Origin: Granulicella cerasi | Lineage (GTDB): Bacteria; Acidobacteriota; Terriglobia; Terriglobales; Acidobacteriaceae | NCBI RefSeq assembly: GCF_025685575.1 | Contig: NZ_JAGSYD010000002.1 | Location: forward strand, 558,001-622,000 | Reading direction: 5' to 3' | DNA: 64,000 nucleotides | Part shown: one piece after another, positions 54,280 through 64,000 of the stretch | Layout: each line of letters opens with the position of its first letter | How positions within the stretch are numbered: position 1 is the first letter of the stretch | Translations under genes and position numbers: made by a program | The notes under the pieces: model-generated | Told to the model about the DNA's origin: nothing | The model's database searches: none | The model's input: only the letters and a program-made list of their open reading frames with translations

Positions 54280-55917
54280 CTACAGCGTCACCTCGCTATT
54301 GTCGAGTTTGTGCAGGATGACACGCGCAGCTTCCGAGTCGAGAAGCCTTTCCTGAACCAGGCGGTTGATCTCGTGCCTCTCCGCACGCAGTGCCTCCATG
54401 CGAAGCCTCTTCTCCTGTTGCCGATGTGTATTGGCTCTTTCACTGCCCGCACCCTGACCATCAAGCCCCACGACCCGCCTGCGATAGTAATCCTTCAGAC
54501 GGTTCGAAACCGTTGCTACGTCTTCCGGCAGACTGCTTTCCTTTGCCGACTCCTTTTCAAGCTCGTCGAGCCTTCGAATCGCTGCATGAGCCGCTGAGAT
54601 CCGAGCTCTTCGACTCTGCGCCGCAAGAGAAGACTCTGGTGGATCGTGAATCCCTTTCATGACCATAGGCAGCGCCACTGAGGCCGACACGAGAGAAAAC
54701 AGAATCACGCCGGCAGCGAGGAGAATCGCCAACTGCCGTCCGGGGAATGGCGTGCCATCGTTCAAACTGGTAGGTAGTGAAAGTACCGCAGCGAGCGTCA
54801 CCGCACCCCGAACGCCAGCGAAGGCTGTAGCCACGAGCAGTCTTTTGGGCGTGCGGGTCCGGACGTCCTCCTTGTGTCTCCTCAGGAGAGAAGTCCATTT
54901 TAGGGAGGACCATGACCAGAAGAATCGCAGGAACCCGAGAACGATTGTGATCCCCAAAACAAATGCGCCCAGAACCCACGACGAGTGAAGATGATGTTCC
55001 TCGATGACGGCCGGAATGCTCCTCGCGATCGCGGGCAGTTGCAGACCAAGAAGGATGAAGATGAGGCCGTTGAAGGTGAATTCGATCATATCGGTGATGA
55101 CTTCCGACTTGATCCGGGTCTCTGCTTCCGGGATCTCCTGGAGGACAAGATTGCCGATGAATCCAGCTGAGACGGCCGATAAGATGCCAGAGAAACCCAT
55201 GTGTTCCGCTGCGAGATAGGCAGCGAACGGCAGCAACAGAGTCATCAGGATCTGGGAGGCGGGATGAGAACCGAGTCTCTTTCCAATCCATCGCTCCCCT
55301 TGCATCACGAGAAAGGCAACCACTGCCCCGACAGCAACGCCACCCAGTGAAACCTGAAGAAAGGTCATCAGAGCATGAGTCGCGGAAAATACGCCCGTAA
55401 GTGCTGCCGCAACCGCGAACCGGAAGCAGACAAGCCCTGACGCATCATTAAGAAGGGCTTCTCCTTCCAGCAGGTGAAGCAGACGAGAGGGGATACGCAC
55501 ACCTCGAATCGAACCTGAAAGGGCGACAGCGTCCGTAGGCGACAAGACGGCGGCGAGGGCGAAACTGGCAGCCAGCGGCATGGATGGAATGAGCCAGTGA
55601 ATGAAGTAACCAGCTCCGACGACGGTGAACACCACCAGGCCTACAGCCATCCTCAAAATGGGAGTCCGCAGGCTGACAAATTCCGCGCGAGGAAAGCGGT
55701 AGGCGTCCACGTAAAGTAGGGGCGCCACAAATAATAGAAGAAACAAGGATGGCTCCATAGCGCTGTGGACGCGAAGAGCGGCCAGAGCTATGCCGAGACC
55801 GATCTGCAGGAGCGGCAATGGGATTCGCGATACGAGCGAAAGCACACCCGTTACGCACACTGCAAAAAGCAGAACAAGAATCGTAGTGAGTTGTTCCAAG
55901 CGCGGCCCATTCCTCAA
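54280..55917 (-). CDS. Na+/H+ antiporter, CPA1 family
   Basis: A 545-residue protein of 12 or so helices. ALAAVLSPTDAVALSG and LLEGEALLNDASGLV are the ion-binding motifs of CPA1 exchangers (ND pair in the second). VATAFAGVRGAVTLAAVLSL is the conserved Arg helix. A C-terminal cytoplasmic tail of about 130 charged residues follows. It exchanges sodium (or potassium) for protons at the inner membrane. The gene ends 7 bp from the convergent sigma gene. Confidence 0.92.
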   Translation of the reverse strand: MRNGPRLEQLTTILVLLFAVCVTGVLSLVSRIPLPLLQIGLGIALAALRVHSAMEPSLFLLLFVAPLLYVDAYRFPRAEFVSLRTPILRMAVGLVVFTVVGAGYFIHWLIPSMPLAASFALAAVLSPTDAVALSGSIRGVRIPSRLLHLLEGEALLNDASGLVCFRFAVAAALTGVFSATHALMTFLQVSLGGVAVGAVVAFLVMQGERWIGKRLGSHPASQILMTLLLPFAAYLAAEHMGFSGILSAVSAGFIGNLVLQEIPEAETRIKSEVITDMIEFTFNGLIFILLGLQLPAIARSIPAVIEEHHLHSSWVLGAFVLGITIVLGFLRFFWSWSSLKWTSLLRRHKEDVRTRTPKRLLVATAFAGVRGAVTLAAVLSLPTSLNDGTPFPGRQLAILLAAGVILFSLVSASVALPMVMKGIHDPPESSLAAQSRRARISAAHAAIRRLDELEKESAKESSLPEDVATVSNRLKDYYRRRVVGLDGQGAGSERANTHRQQEKRLRMEALRAERHEINRLVQERLLDSEAARVILHKLDNSEVTL

Positions 55918-56092
55918 TAAGTCCGCAGGGCGTATGAGGAGGTGTATCTCCTATGCCCTGCCATGGGTTTGATGAACCCTCGGATAGGACAGTCGCATTT
56001 CTGGTTCACTTCAAATGAAACTTGACCAGAAGGTAGAGGCCCGCGACGACTTCCTTATCGTGACTCACCACCTGAGGCCGGTGGCGCTCTCG

Positions 56093-56110
56093 ATGCAGTA
56101 TGTATATGAC
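56093..56110. promoter_or_regulatory. TetR-type operator copy
   Basis: ATGCAGTATGTATATGAC shares CAGTATGTATA with the site at 56425 and the pattern of the site at 53597. It lies about 490 bp before the HlyD gene. Confidence 0.5.
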
Positions 56111-56424
56111 ACAGGCACCTTGTCGGCAGCTTTGGAAGCTTAGGCTCAATTCCTCTCAACGGGAATCCGTCGTGCGTTCGAAAAGACGGTACCGTATCTG
56201 CGCCGTCGTCACGAAACCTGAACGTCCATGACCAAGAAACCCCTCTCGTTCAGAACCGCGGCAGGTACCCTGCGTTCGTTTCGGATGTGATTGGCGTCAC
56301 AAACCCTGCCTGCGGAGCTTGTTAGGGCTTGCATATAGTCTGTCTCAGACAGTCCCTCATTGATGAACCCGGTTCTACGTACTTCTCATTGCCGTGAGAC
56401 CGATTACCACCCCGTTCGCCTTTC

Positions 56425-56440
56425 GTATACAGTATGTATA
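56425..56440. promoter_or_regulatory. TetR-type operator of the ABC exporter operon
   Basis: GTATACAGTATGTATA contains TATACA and TGTATA as a perfect inverted repeat around GTA. It is the most symmetric of three related sites and lies 163 bp before the HlyD start, a good position for repression of the exporter operon. Confidence 0.65.
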
Positions 56441-56602
56441 GGGATGCGTATCGCTCGAAAGTGTAAGCTCATCCGAAGGACTCCGAGTGAAGTTCTGCGA
56501 CTTTGCTGCAGCGAGTTGAATCTGAGAAGTACGCGCGGTCGGCCGACAAAATCGTTCTAGTCCGCCCGCGAATTCTCTAGTCCAGGACCGACCGCTGACA
56601 GC

Positions 56603-57766
56603 ATGAATGACACCCCTTCTTCGCAACAGCCTCCTCAACCCGCAGCTGGCATTGCCATAAAGCCGCCATCCAGTATCCCCACGGCTCCGTCATCAGTCCA
56701 CCGCCTGATTAGGGGAGTCGTGGCTGTGCTGATTGTTGCTGTGCTGGCTACTGCGGGATTCATTGCATGGCTACGCCTGCGGCCGAAGACATTAGGTCCG
56801 GCCTTCGCGAGCGGGAACGGACGCGTGGAAGCCACCGAACTGGATATTGCGTCCAAGAATGCCGGACGCATTACCGAGATGCTGGTGAACGATGGTGACT
56901 TCGTCACCGCTGGCCAGGTGGTAGCCCGCATCGATACGGATGTCCTTCAGGCACAACTGCAGCAGGCAAAGGCGGAAGAAGCCGAGGCGCGGAACGCGAT
57001 CGAGGCCGCGCTTTCGGTTGTCGGTCAGCATCAGAGCGAAGTCGCGGCCGCGAACGCTGTTGTCTCCCAGCGGGAGGCGGAGCAGGTCTCGGCCGAGAAG
57101 ACCGCGGAACGCACCAGGGTTCTGTCTGAACAGCATGCGGCCTCCATCCAGGAGTACGAAGACGACATGGCTCGCCAGAAAGGAAGCGCGGCAGCTGTCC
57201 TTGCAGCCAAGGCGCAGGCCGCCGCTTCAAAGGCAACGGTCACCGCAGCGAACTCCCAGGTATTGGAAGCCCGCTCTCATGTGGACGCCGCTATCGCCAC
57301 GGAGAATCGTCTGAAGTCAGAGATCGCGGACAACGAGCTGCGCGCTGCGCGGTCCGGAAGGGTCCAGTTCCGCATTGCCCAACCGGGTGAGGTCGTCTCC
57401 CCAGGCGGCAAAGTCCTCAGCATGGTCGATCTCAGCGATGTCTATATGACCTTCTTCCTGCCGGAGACGGTGGCCGGAAAGGTGGCGATGGGATCTGAAG
57501 TTCATATTGTGCTGGATGCTGCTCCGCAGTATGTCATCCCCGCCACCGTATCCTTTGTCGCCAATGTCGCTCAGTTCACACCAAAAACAGTCGAGACCGA
57601 AAGCGAGCGCCAAAAGCTTGTCTTCCGCATTAAGGCGAGGATCGATCCCGATCTGCTGCGCAAGCACATTACGCAGGTGAAGTCCGGCTTGCCCGGAGTT
57701 GCCTACGTTCGCGTGGATCCCTCTGTGCCTTGGCCTGACAACCTGAAGACAAGGATCACCCAATAA
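56603..57766 (+). CDS. HlyD-family membrane-fusion (adaptor) protein
   Basis: A 387-residue periplasmic adaptor. One N-terminal helix ([20 protein letters not shown], about 35-57) is followed by a biotinyl-lipoyl half ([20 protein letters not shown]), a long coiled coil with many Ala, Gln and Glu (about 110-240), the second lipoyl half ([20 protein letters not shown]) and beta-barrel domains. It matches the YbhG/YhiI type that couples ABC exporters to an outer-membrane channel. Its TAA overlaps the ATG of the next gene (TAATG). Confidence 0.93.
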   Translation: MNDTPSSQQPPQPAAGIAIKPPSSIPTAPSSVHRLIRGVVAVLIVAVLATAGFIAWLRLRPKTLGPAFASGNGRVEATELDIASKNAGRITEMLVNDGDFVTAGQVVARIDTDVLQAQLQQAKAEEAEARNAIEAALSVVGQHQSEVAAANAVVSQREAEQVSAEKTAERTRVLSEQHAASIQEYEDDMARQKGSAAAVLAAKAQAAASKATVTAANSQVLEARSHVDAAIATENRLKSEIADNELRAARSGRVQFRIAQPGEVVSPGGKVLSMVDLSDVYMTFFLPETVAGKVAMGSEVHIVLDAAPQYVIPATVSFVANVAQFTPKTVETESERQKLVFRIKARIDPDLLRKHITQVKSGLPGVAYVRVDPSVPWPDNLKTRITQ

Positions 57767-60501
57767 TGGCTCAGACCTCTTCCGTGGTGCGCCTTCAAGA
57801 CGTAACGCATCGTTACGGCAAGACGCTCGCCACCGACGGGGTCACGCTCGATATCCCCGAAGGAAAGATGGTCGGCTTTATCGGCCCCGATGGAACCGGC
57901 AAGTCTACCGTGCTGGCGCTAATCGCAGGAGCACGAAAGATCCAGAGCGGTTCTGTCGAAGTGCTGGGCGGCAGCATGGCGGATAGCGGCCATCGTGAGC
58001 GCGTCTGCCCACGGGTTGCGTACATGCCGCAGGGATTGGGAAAAAACCTCTATCCCACGCTCTCTGTGCTCGAAAACATCGACTTCTTCGGGCGCCTCTT
58101 CGGTCAATCGAAGTCGGAAAGAATGTGGCACATCGACGAGCTGCTTGAGAGCACAGACTTGTCTGCCTTTCGCGACCGTCCGGCGGGTCAGCTTTCGGGT
58201 GGCATGAAGCAGAAACTTGGCCTGTGCTGCTCGCTGATCCATGATCCCGATCTGCTGATCCTCGATGAGCCCACCACCGGTGTCGATCCTCTCTCACGTC
58301 GTCAGTTTTGGGAGTTGATCGACCGGATACGCTCGCGTCGTGCCGGCATGAGCGTGATCGTTGCGACCGCCTATATGGAAGAAGCGGAACGCTTCGACTG
58401 GCTGGTCGCCATGAATGCTGGCCGCGTTTTGGCCACAGGGACCGCAGCGGAAATACGGCAGCGTACCGGTCAAACGACACTCGACGCAGCGTTCGTGAAA
58501 TTACTCCCGGAACAGGACCGGCAGGGCCACCGTACGCTTGTGATTCCGCCACGAAAGCCGAATGCGGAGGTGGCGATTGAAGCGCGTGACCTGACCCGGC
58601 GTTTCGGCAAATTTACCGCCGTCGATCATGTGACGTTGACCGTGGAGCGTGGGGAGATCTTCGGTTTTCTCGGATCGAACGGTTGCGGCAAGTCGACCAC
58701 CATGAAGATGCTAACCGGACTTCTTCCGGCGACCGAAGGCACAGCACTGTTGTTCGGCAAATCGGTGAGCAGTGACATCGAAACCCGCCGCAATGTCGGA
58801 TACATGTCTCAGGCGTTTTCGCTGTACACGGAGCTTACGGTCGGGCAGAACCTGGTACTTCATGCGCAGCTCTTTCAAGTGCCTAAAGAGCAGATCGATG
58901 GGCGTGTGGATGAGATGGTGCAGCGTTTCGATCTGGCCTCGGTCATCGATCAACTTCCTGAAGGATTGCCCTTGGGAATTCGCCAACGCCTGTCGCTCGC
59001 GGTCGCAGTCATTCACAAACCTGCGATGCTGATCCTCGACGAGCCGACCTCTGGGGTCGATCCGGTAGCACGCGACACCTTCTGGGAGCTGATGCTGGAC
59101 CTCTCCCGGAGTGATGGCGTGACGATCTTCATCTCGACACACTTCATGAATGAGGCGGAGCGGTGTGACCGGATCTCGCTCATGCATGCGGGACGAATCC
59201 TGACCACCGGAACGCCCGCCGACTTGGTCGCAAAGAGCGGGCAAAAGACACTCGAGGACACATTCATCCTGTATCTCGAGCAGGCCCAGGCTTCCGATGC
59301 AAAGCATGATGCCACTCCGGAGACTGCTACTCAACCAGCTCCAACGCAAGCTGGGAACAAAACGCGACAGCACAGGACCTTCAGCCTGCAGCGGTTGCTG
59401 AGTTACGCCTATCGAGAGGCGCTGGAACTGCGGCGCGATCCCATCCGCATTACCCTCGCTCTGGGCGGGACGCTGTTGCTCATGTTCATCATTGGTTACG
59501 GCATCAATATGGACGTCGACAACCTGACCTTTGCGGTGCTCGACCACGACCAGAGTGCAGCCAGCCAGGACTATGCGCTCAATCTCTCCGGCTCACGCTA
59601 CTTCGTAGAAAAACCGCCGATTTCGGACTATCAGGAGATGGATCGACGGCTCCGCAGCGGCGAGCTGAGCCTGGCCATCGAGCTTCCGCCGAACTATGGA
59701 CGCGATCTTCTCCGGGGTGCCCAGCCGGCGATCGGCGTGTGGCTCGATGGCTCCATGCCGCAGCGGGCCGAGACGGCCCTGGGCTATGTGCAGGGCATGC
59801 ATGGGGGCTATCTCTCCGACCTTGCGGTCCACCGCCTCGGCGCCAGCACGGCGGGTCTCTATTCTCTCGAAACAAGGTACCGCTACAACCCGGACGTGGA
59901 AAGCCTGATCGCGATGGTTCCCGCAGTGATTCCCCTGCTTTTGATCTTCATTCCGTCCATGCTGACGGCTCTTGGGGTCGTGCGTGAAAAGGAACTTGGG
60001 TCGATCCTCAATCTTTACACCACGCCGGTCACGAAGCTCGAGTTTCTACTTGGAAAGCAACTGCCGTACATCGTCGTTGGCATGATTAATTTCGTCCTTA
60101 TGACCCTTATGGCAGTATTTCTGTTTCGTGTTCCAATCAATGGCAGCCTGCTCGCGCTTGCCACAGGCGCCGTTATCTATGTCACAGCGTCGACCGCCTT
60201 CGGTCTGCTCACCTCGACGCTTATGGAAAGCCAGATTGCAGCGATCTTTGGGACGGCTATGGGAACCCTACTGCCCGCAGTCCAGTTTGCGGGGCTGCTG
60301 AATCCTGTATCGTCTCTTTCCGGCTTCGGAGCATTCATCGGCCATATCTATCCCACCACACACTTTCTCACCATCTGCCGCGGTGCCTTTTCGAAGGGAC
60401 TCTCCTTCTCCGATCTGTCTGGATCGTTCTTCGCCTTGCTTGCAACGATTCCGGTACTCACCATCGGCAGCGTATTGCTGCTGAAGAAGCAGGGAGAGTA
60501 G
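57766..60501 (+). CDS. ABC exporter with two ATPase domains fused to a permease (RbbA/YhiH type)
   Basis: A 911-residue fusion. ATPase 1 (about 5-235) has Walker [10 protein letters not shown], signature LSGGMKQKL and Walker [14 protein letters not shown]. ATPase 2 (about 265-500) has Walker [11 protein letters not shown], a degenerate signature LPLGIRQRL and Walker [14 protein letters not shown]. The C-terminal ABC2-type permease (about 545-910) has a large periplasmic loop after helix 1 and then five helices. Both variants of the signature are usual in the RbbA group. With the adaptor, second permease and NodT channel it should form a tripartite exporter. Confidence 0.93.
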   Translation: MAQTSSVVRLQDVTHRYGKTLATDGVTLDIPEGKMVGFIGPDGTGKSTVLALIAGARKIQSGSVEVLGGSMADSGHRERVCPRVAYMPQGLGKNLYPTLSVLENIDFFGRLFGQSKSERMWHIDELLESTDLSAFRDRPAGQLSGGMKQKLGLCCSLIHDPDLLILDEPTTGVDPLSRRQFWELIDRIRSRRAGMSVIVATAYMEEAERFDWLVAMNAGRVLATGTAAEIRQRTGQTTLDAAFVKLLPEQDRQGHRTLVIPPRKPNAEVAIEARDLTRRFGKFTAVDHVTLTVERGEIFGFLGSNGCGKSTTMKMLTGLLPATEGTALLFGKSVSSDIETRRNVGYMSQAFSLYTELTVGQNLVLHAQLFQVPKEQIDGRVDEMVQRFDLASVIDQLPEGLPLGIRQRLSLAVAVIHKPAMLILDEPTSGVDPVARDTFWELMLDLSRSDGVTIFISTHFMNEAERCDRISLMHAGRILTTGTPADLVAKSGQKTLEDTFILYLEQAQASDAKHDATPETATQPAPTQAGNKTRQHRTFSLQRLLSYAYREALELRRDPIRITLALGGTLLLMFIIGYGINMDVDNLTFAVLDHDQSAASQDYALNLSGSRYFVEKPPISDYQEMDRRLRSGELSLAIELPPNYGRDLLRGAQPAIGVWLDGSMPQRAETALGYVQGMHGGYLSDLAVHRLGASTAGLYSLETRYRYNPDVESLIAMVPAVIPLLLIFIPSMLTALGVVREKELGSILNLYTTPVTKLEFLLGKQLPYIVVGMINFVLMTLMAVFLFRVPINGSLLALATGAVIYVTASTAFGLLTSTLMESQIAAIFGTAMGTLLPAVQFAGLLNPVSSLSGFGAFIGHIYPTTHFLTICRGAFSKGLSFSDLSGSFFALLATIPVLTIGSVLLLKKQGE

Positions 60502-60503
60502 CG

Positions 60504-61634
60504 ATGCTCCGCAGCCTTGGGAATATCTTTCATCTCGGCATCAAAGAGTTCCGGAGCCTGTATCGCGATCCTGCCATGCTGATCCTCATTGCGTGGTCAT
60601 TCTCTCTCGGGATCTATGTGGCGGCTCACGCCCAGCCGGAAACGCTGCAACGCGCGCCCGTCGCCATTGTCGACGAGGATCGGTCCCAGCTATCGATGAA
60701 CATCATCGATAGCATCTACCCTCCCTACTTCAATGCTCCGACAATCACCACGCAGCAGAACGCGGACGCGGGTATGAATGCTGGCCGCTATACCTTCTCC
60801 GTGGACATCCCTCCCAACTTTCAGAGGGATGTGCTCGCGGGGCGCTCGCCCGCGGTTCAAGTGAATGTAGACGCAACTCTGGTCAGTCAAGCCTTTATCG
60901 GTGCAGGCTATCTGCAGAGCATCGTGAGTGGCGATGTCACCGACTTCGCCCAGCGGTATCGTTCGGTCGAAGCAGCCCCTATATCGCTCGAACCGCGCAT
61001 GATGTTCAACCCTAACCTCACACAGTCCTGGTTTTCCGGCGTGATGGAGATCATCAATAACGTCACGATGCTTTCGATTATCCTTACGGGCGCCGCGCTG
61101 ATCCGCGAGCGCGAGCATGGAACCATCGAGCACCTGCTGGTGATGCCTCTTACGCCGTTCGAGATTATGGTCTCGAAAGTCTGGTCGATGGCCCTGGTGG
61201 TTCTTCTCGCCGCCGCATTCGGACTGGAAGTGATGGTCAAGGGAGCTCTCGGAGTAGTGATCTCCGGTTCCGTGCCGCTGTTTCTTGCCGGTGTGGTGAT
61301 CAGCCTGCTCGCGACGACCTCCATGGGCATCTTCCTCGGTACGATTGCCCGCTCGATGCCTCAGTTCGGCCTGCTGATGATCCTCATTCTCCTGCCCTTG
61401 CAGATCCTCTCCGGTTCACTGACACCACGCGAGAGCATGCCGCTGCTTGTGCAGAAGATCATGCGGGTTGCACCCACCACGCACTTCGTGAGCCTGGCTC
61501 AGGCGATTCTTTACCGTGGGGCGGGATTCGATGTTGTGTGGCCACAGTTCCTTGCGATGCTTGGGATTGCCGCTCTCTTTTTTACAGCCGCGCTGGTGCG
61601 ATTCCGGCGGTCGATTGGATCGATGCAATCATGA
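60504..61634 (+). CDS. ABC-2-type permease (YhhJ type)
   Basis: A 376-residue permease starting 3 bp after the preceding stop. Helix 1 (LILIAWSFSLGIYVAAHA) is followed by a periplasmic domain of about 150 residues and then five helices, with the ABC2 motif IREREHGTIEHLLVMPLTPF. It probably pairs with the permease half of the fusion protein. Its TGA overlaps the ATG of the next gene (ATGA). Confidence 0.92.
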   Translation: MLRSLGNIFHLGIKEFRSLYRDPAMLILIAWSFSLGIYVAAHAQPETLQRAPVAIVDEDRSQLSMNIIDSIYPPYFNAPTITTQQNADAGMNAGRYTFSVDIPPNFQRDVLAGRSPAVQVNVDATLVSQAFIGAGYLQSIVSGDVTDFAQRYRSVEAAPISLEPRMMFNPNLTQSWFSGVMEIINNVTMLSIILTGAALIREREHGTIEHLLVMPLTPFEIMVSKVWSMALVVLLAAAFGLEVMVKGALGVVISGSVPLFLAGVVISLLATTSMGIFLGTIARSMPQFGLLMILILLPLQILSGSLTPRESMPLLVQKIMRVAPTTHFVSLAQAILYRGAGFDVVWPQFLAMLGIAALFFTAALVRFRRSIGSMQS

Positions 61635-63079
61635 CGCAGCCTATACAAGCCAACAAGAAACGGGGCCGAAAAACAAAGCCGGCCGAAATTGCCGGTCTTT
61701 CTGTCGCCAGCATGTTATTACTCAGCGGATGCATGGTTGGCCCTCACTACAAGCGCCCCGCGGTTGTGGCCCCGCCCACCTACCGTGACGCAGAGCTGGT
61801 GACGAAGGATCCGGGAGGGCAGGCCTCCGTAGCTGATCTCAAGTGGTCAGAGGTCTTCAAGGATGAAGATCTGAAAGCTCTGCTAGCCGAGGCGATTAAG
61901 AACAACTACGACGTACGCATTGCGGCGCAACGTATTCTCGAACAGCAGGCTCAGGTCGGGGTGACGAAAGCCCAGATGCTGCCGTCCGCGAATGCCGGAG
62001 CGGCCTACAGCGCCGTCGGCATTCCCAGCGGACTTCTTGGCAACGAGACCTCCCCAAAGTATTACGGTGGGGGTTTCACTGCAACGGCGGCGTGGAACCT
62101 CGATTTCTGGGGACTCTATCGGCGTCAAAACGAAGCCGCACGAGCCGAACTGCTGGCGACAGAGTGGGGCCGCCGCGCCACGCTTAGCTCTATTGTCATC
62201 AACGTTGCGTCGGCCTATGTCCAGCTTCGTGCGCTCGACGCCCAGCTCGAAATTACAAAGGCCACGCTTGATTCCCGGAAGGCGTCCCTGCGTCTGGTGA
62301 GTCTGCGGGAGCGGACCGGAGCAACCACGATGGCCGATGTCCATCAGGCGGAGCAGCTTCTGTATGCTGCCGAGTCAGTTCAGCCGCAGCTTGAAAGCCA
62401 GATTCGCCAGCAGGAAAACAGCTTGTCACTCCTGCTGGGACGCAACCCAGGGCCCATTGTGCGCGGCAAGCGCAATACCGAGCAGCCTCATCCGGAAGAG
62501 ATTCCGACGGGGATTCCCTCTCAACTCCTGGAGCGGCGTCCCGACATCCAGAGAGCCGAAGCAGAACTGGTGGCTGCCAACGCCCGCATCGGTGTGGCCC
62601 GCGCGCAATTCTTTCCTCAGATCAGCCTCACTGCGCTTGGAGGAACGTCAACAAGCCAGCTAAACAAGCTCTTCGATTCAAGCAGCAGCTATTGGCTTGC
62701 GAACGGCGCGATCAGCCAGCCGCTGTTTGCCGGCGGACGACTGAAGAACGATCTCAAGGCGGCTGAGGCCACGCAGCAAGAGGTGGTCGTCAACTACCAG
62801 AAGACGATCGCCTCCGCATTCCGGGATGTCTCGAATGCTCTGATTGTTTACCAGAAGTCGAAGGAAGACCGTATCGCACAGGAGAAGCAAACGGAAGCTG
62901 CAAGTCAGTCGGTGAAGCTTGCGCGGCTTCGCTACGACAATGGCCGCAGCAGCTATCTCGAAGTTCTTACAAACGACACCAATCTCTTCTCCGCGCAATT
63001 GAATCTGGCAAGTGTGCAGGAGCAGGAGGCACTTTCTCTCGTCCAGCTATACGCCGCCCTCGGTGGCGGATGGCAGTAA
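61631..63079 (+). CDS. Outer-membrane efflux lipoprotein (NodT/TolC type)
   Basis: 482 residues from ATG 61631, which overlaps the permease stop; the frame is open further upstream but that part is shadow. A lipobox (LLLSGCMVGPHYKRP) is followed by two OEP repeats, with SWLDFWGL-like (AAWNLDFWGLYRRQ) and PSQLLERRPDIQRAEAELVA signatures of the NodT group. It is the outer-membrane channel of the operon's exporter. Confidence 0.94.
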   Translation: MTQPIQANKKRGRKTKPAEIAGLSVASMLLLSGCMVGPHYKRPAVVAPPTYRDAELVTKDPGGQASVADLKWSEVFKDEDLKALLAEAIKNNYDVRIAAQRILEQQAQVGVTKAQMLPSANAGAAYSAVGIPSGLLGNETSPKYYGGGFTATAAWNLDFWGLYRRQNEAARAELLATEWGRRATLSSIVINVASAYVQLRALDAQLEITKATLDSRKASLRLVSLRERTGATTMADVHQAEQLLYAAESVQPQLESQIRQQENSLSLLLGRNPGPIVRGKRNTEQPHPEEIPTGIPSQLLERRPDIQRAEAELVAANARIGVARAQFFPQISLTALGGTSTSQLNKLFDSSSSYWLANGAISQPLFAGGRLKNDLKAAEATQQEVVVNYQKTIASAFRDVSNALIVYQKSKEDRIAQEKQTEAASQSVKLARLRYDNGRSSYLEVLTNDTNLFSAQLNLASVQEQEALSLVQLYAALGGGWQ

Positions 63080-63163
63080 TGTTCTCGGCTGCGACCCCGC
63101 TGGACGGGTCTGGTGCCGTGAAAACTGAAGTATGTGTCTCGGCATAGAAGGAGAGATGCACCA

Positions 63164-64000
63164 ATGGCTCAACGGGCGGTTAAGAAGAATGCAATTACAT
63201 CTGACGGAATCCGCAGTGGATTTCTCAGCCATCTCACCCACACGATCGGGAGACCTCTCGAGTTCTCCTCGATGGTCGAACGGTATCACGCGCTCTCCCA
63301 TACGGTGCGCGACCAGTTGATGGAGCAATGGATCCAAGCCGTCGAGAGCTATAAGAACAAGAACGTTCGCGTGGTCGGCTACCTCTCGGCCGAATATCTT
63401 CCCGGACCTCACCTGATGAATGATCTGCAGGCATTGGACGCGACCGAGTCGTGTCGCGAGGCCTTGGTTTCTCTGCAGGTCGATCTCGACGATCTTGCGC
63501 GCGAGGAACCGGAACCTGGGCTCGGGAATGGTGGATTGGGACGGCTTGCGGCCTGCTTCATGGACTCGCTCGCCACTCTCGGAGTCCCCGCCATTGGTTA
63601 TGGCCTCCGTTACGAATTCGGAATCTTCCGCCAGGAGATTCGGGATGGCTGGCAGGTGGAACGAACAGACAAATGGCTCCAATTCGGCAACCCATGGGAA
63701 CTCCCGATCATGGACGCCAGCTTCGAGGTAGGCTTCGGCGGTCGCACGGAGACCTATACGGACGACTCCGGTCTTGTACGCTGGCGCTGGATTCCAGGAC
63801 GTAAGGTGAGAGGGGTCCCACACGATACCCCGGTCCCGGGGTATCGGAACGGTTTCGTCAACCGGTTGAGGTTGTGGAGCGCTGAAGCCGTGGACTCGTT
63901 CGACCTCTCCGACTTCAATGCCGGCGACTATATGGGCGCAGTCCGTCAGAAAGTCGAGTCGGAGACCATCTCGAAGATCCTATATCCGAGTGACGACAAC
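63164..64000 (+). CDS. glgP: Glycogen/maltodextrin phosphorylase, N-terminal part (runs off right edge)
   Basis: From ATG 63164, after AAGGAGAG, the frame stays open to the end of the window (279 codons). It shows the start of a GT35 phosphorylase: RVVGYLSAEYLPGPHLMNDL, then EPEPGLGNGGLGRLAACFMD and SLATLGVPAIGYGLRYEFGI, and FRQEIRDGWQVERTDKWL. These enzymes split glycogen or maltodextrins with phosphate to give glucose-1-phosphate. The C-terminal pyridoxal-phosphate site is outside the window. Confidence 0.95.
   Translation, partial: MAQRAVKKNAITSDGIRSGFLSHLTHTIGRPLEFSSMVERYHALSHTVRDQLMEQWIQAVESYKNKNVRVVGYLSAEYLPGPHLMNDLQALDATESCREALVSLQVDLDDLAREEPEPGLGNGGLGRLAACFMDSLATLGVPAIGYGLRYEFGIFRQEIRDGWQVERTDKWLQFGNPWELPIMDASFEVGFGGRTETYTDDSGLVRWRWIPGRKVRGVPHDTPVPGYRNGFVNRLRLWSAEAVDSFDLSDFNAGDYMGAVRQKVESETISKILYPSDDN

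Larger units (their letters stand above)
55918..56602. other. Upstream region of the ABC exporter operon
   Basis: About 685 bp without a convincing gene. It contains two TetR-type operator copies (56093-56110 and 56425-56440) and is the likely site of the operon promoter. The rest shows no recognised feature. Confidence 0.55.

Noticed and set aside
57905-58552. A 215-residue minus-strand frame inside the ABC fusion gene
   Set aside because: It is antisense to the first ATPase domain, whose motifs are all intact.

Overview
The window looks like chromosomal DNA of an Acidobacteriota (Terriglobia, Granulicella/Edaphobacter/Terriglobus-like). The reasons are an Oar-type carboxypeptidase-regulatory/TonB receptor, a DUF892 ferritin-like protein, many single-gene oxidoreductases each paired with a TetR, MarR or AraC regulator, and moderately high GC. 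This assignment is an inference from gene content.

Layout. 1-865: edge of a low-affinity iron permease gene and a DUF892 gene. 866-3578: gene-poor, decayed DNA. 3579-5789: a GAF-PAS-GGDEF-EAL cyclic-di-GMP protein. About 5970-14995: a graveyard of mobile and accessory DNA, with IS30 and IS3 remnants, a nearly complete IS3 element carrying one nonsense codon, broken SDR, AraC, DUF6908-like and GGDEF genes, an excisionase-like remnant and several orphan hypotheticals. 15280-30710: a lasso-peptide-type RiPP locus. 30700-33080: two XRE repressor-like genes around a shared palindromic operator, and an AAA+/DUF4143 ATPase. 33458-51917: small oxidoreductase/regulator modules, many frameshifted, and a tRNA-Ala 3' fragment that may mark an integration site. 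51270-63079: an export region with a DHA2 pump, a TetR regulator, an ECF sigma factor, a CPA1 antiporter and a HlyD/ABC/ABC-permease/NodT tripartite exporter. 63164-64000: start of a glycogen phosphorylase gene.

The most interesting system is at 15280-30710. A plus-strand operon encodes a PqqD-like RRE protein (B1), an APH-like kinase, a cytoplasmic prolyl oligopeptidase, a B2 Cys-His-Asp leader peptidase, an asparagine-synthetase-like cyclase (C) and, last, a 46-residue candidate precursor with a strong ribosome binding site. Converging on it is a minus-strand operon: ECF sigma factor, zinc-finger anti-sigma factor, Oar/TonB-type receptor, and an exported S9 hydrolase resembling AtxE2-type lasso isopeptidases. 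I read this as make/export on one side and sense/re-import/hydrolyse on the other. It parallels proteobacterial astexin-type loci but uses an acidobacterial Oar receptor, adds a kinase and a second prolyl oligopeptidase, and has a precursor whose core does not follow the standard lasso rule. A large protein with two S24-like folds sits just upstream and may regulate it.

The window has many genes broken by single frameshifts (YdeI-like, MFS, aldehyde dehydrogenase, L,D-transpeptidase, XRE, DUF6908-like, SDR). This may be true gene decay or uncorrected homopolymer errors in the assembly; the sequence alone cannot decide.
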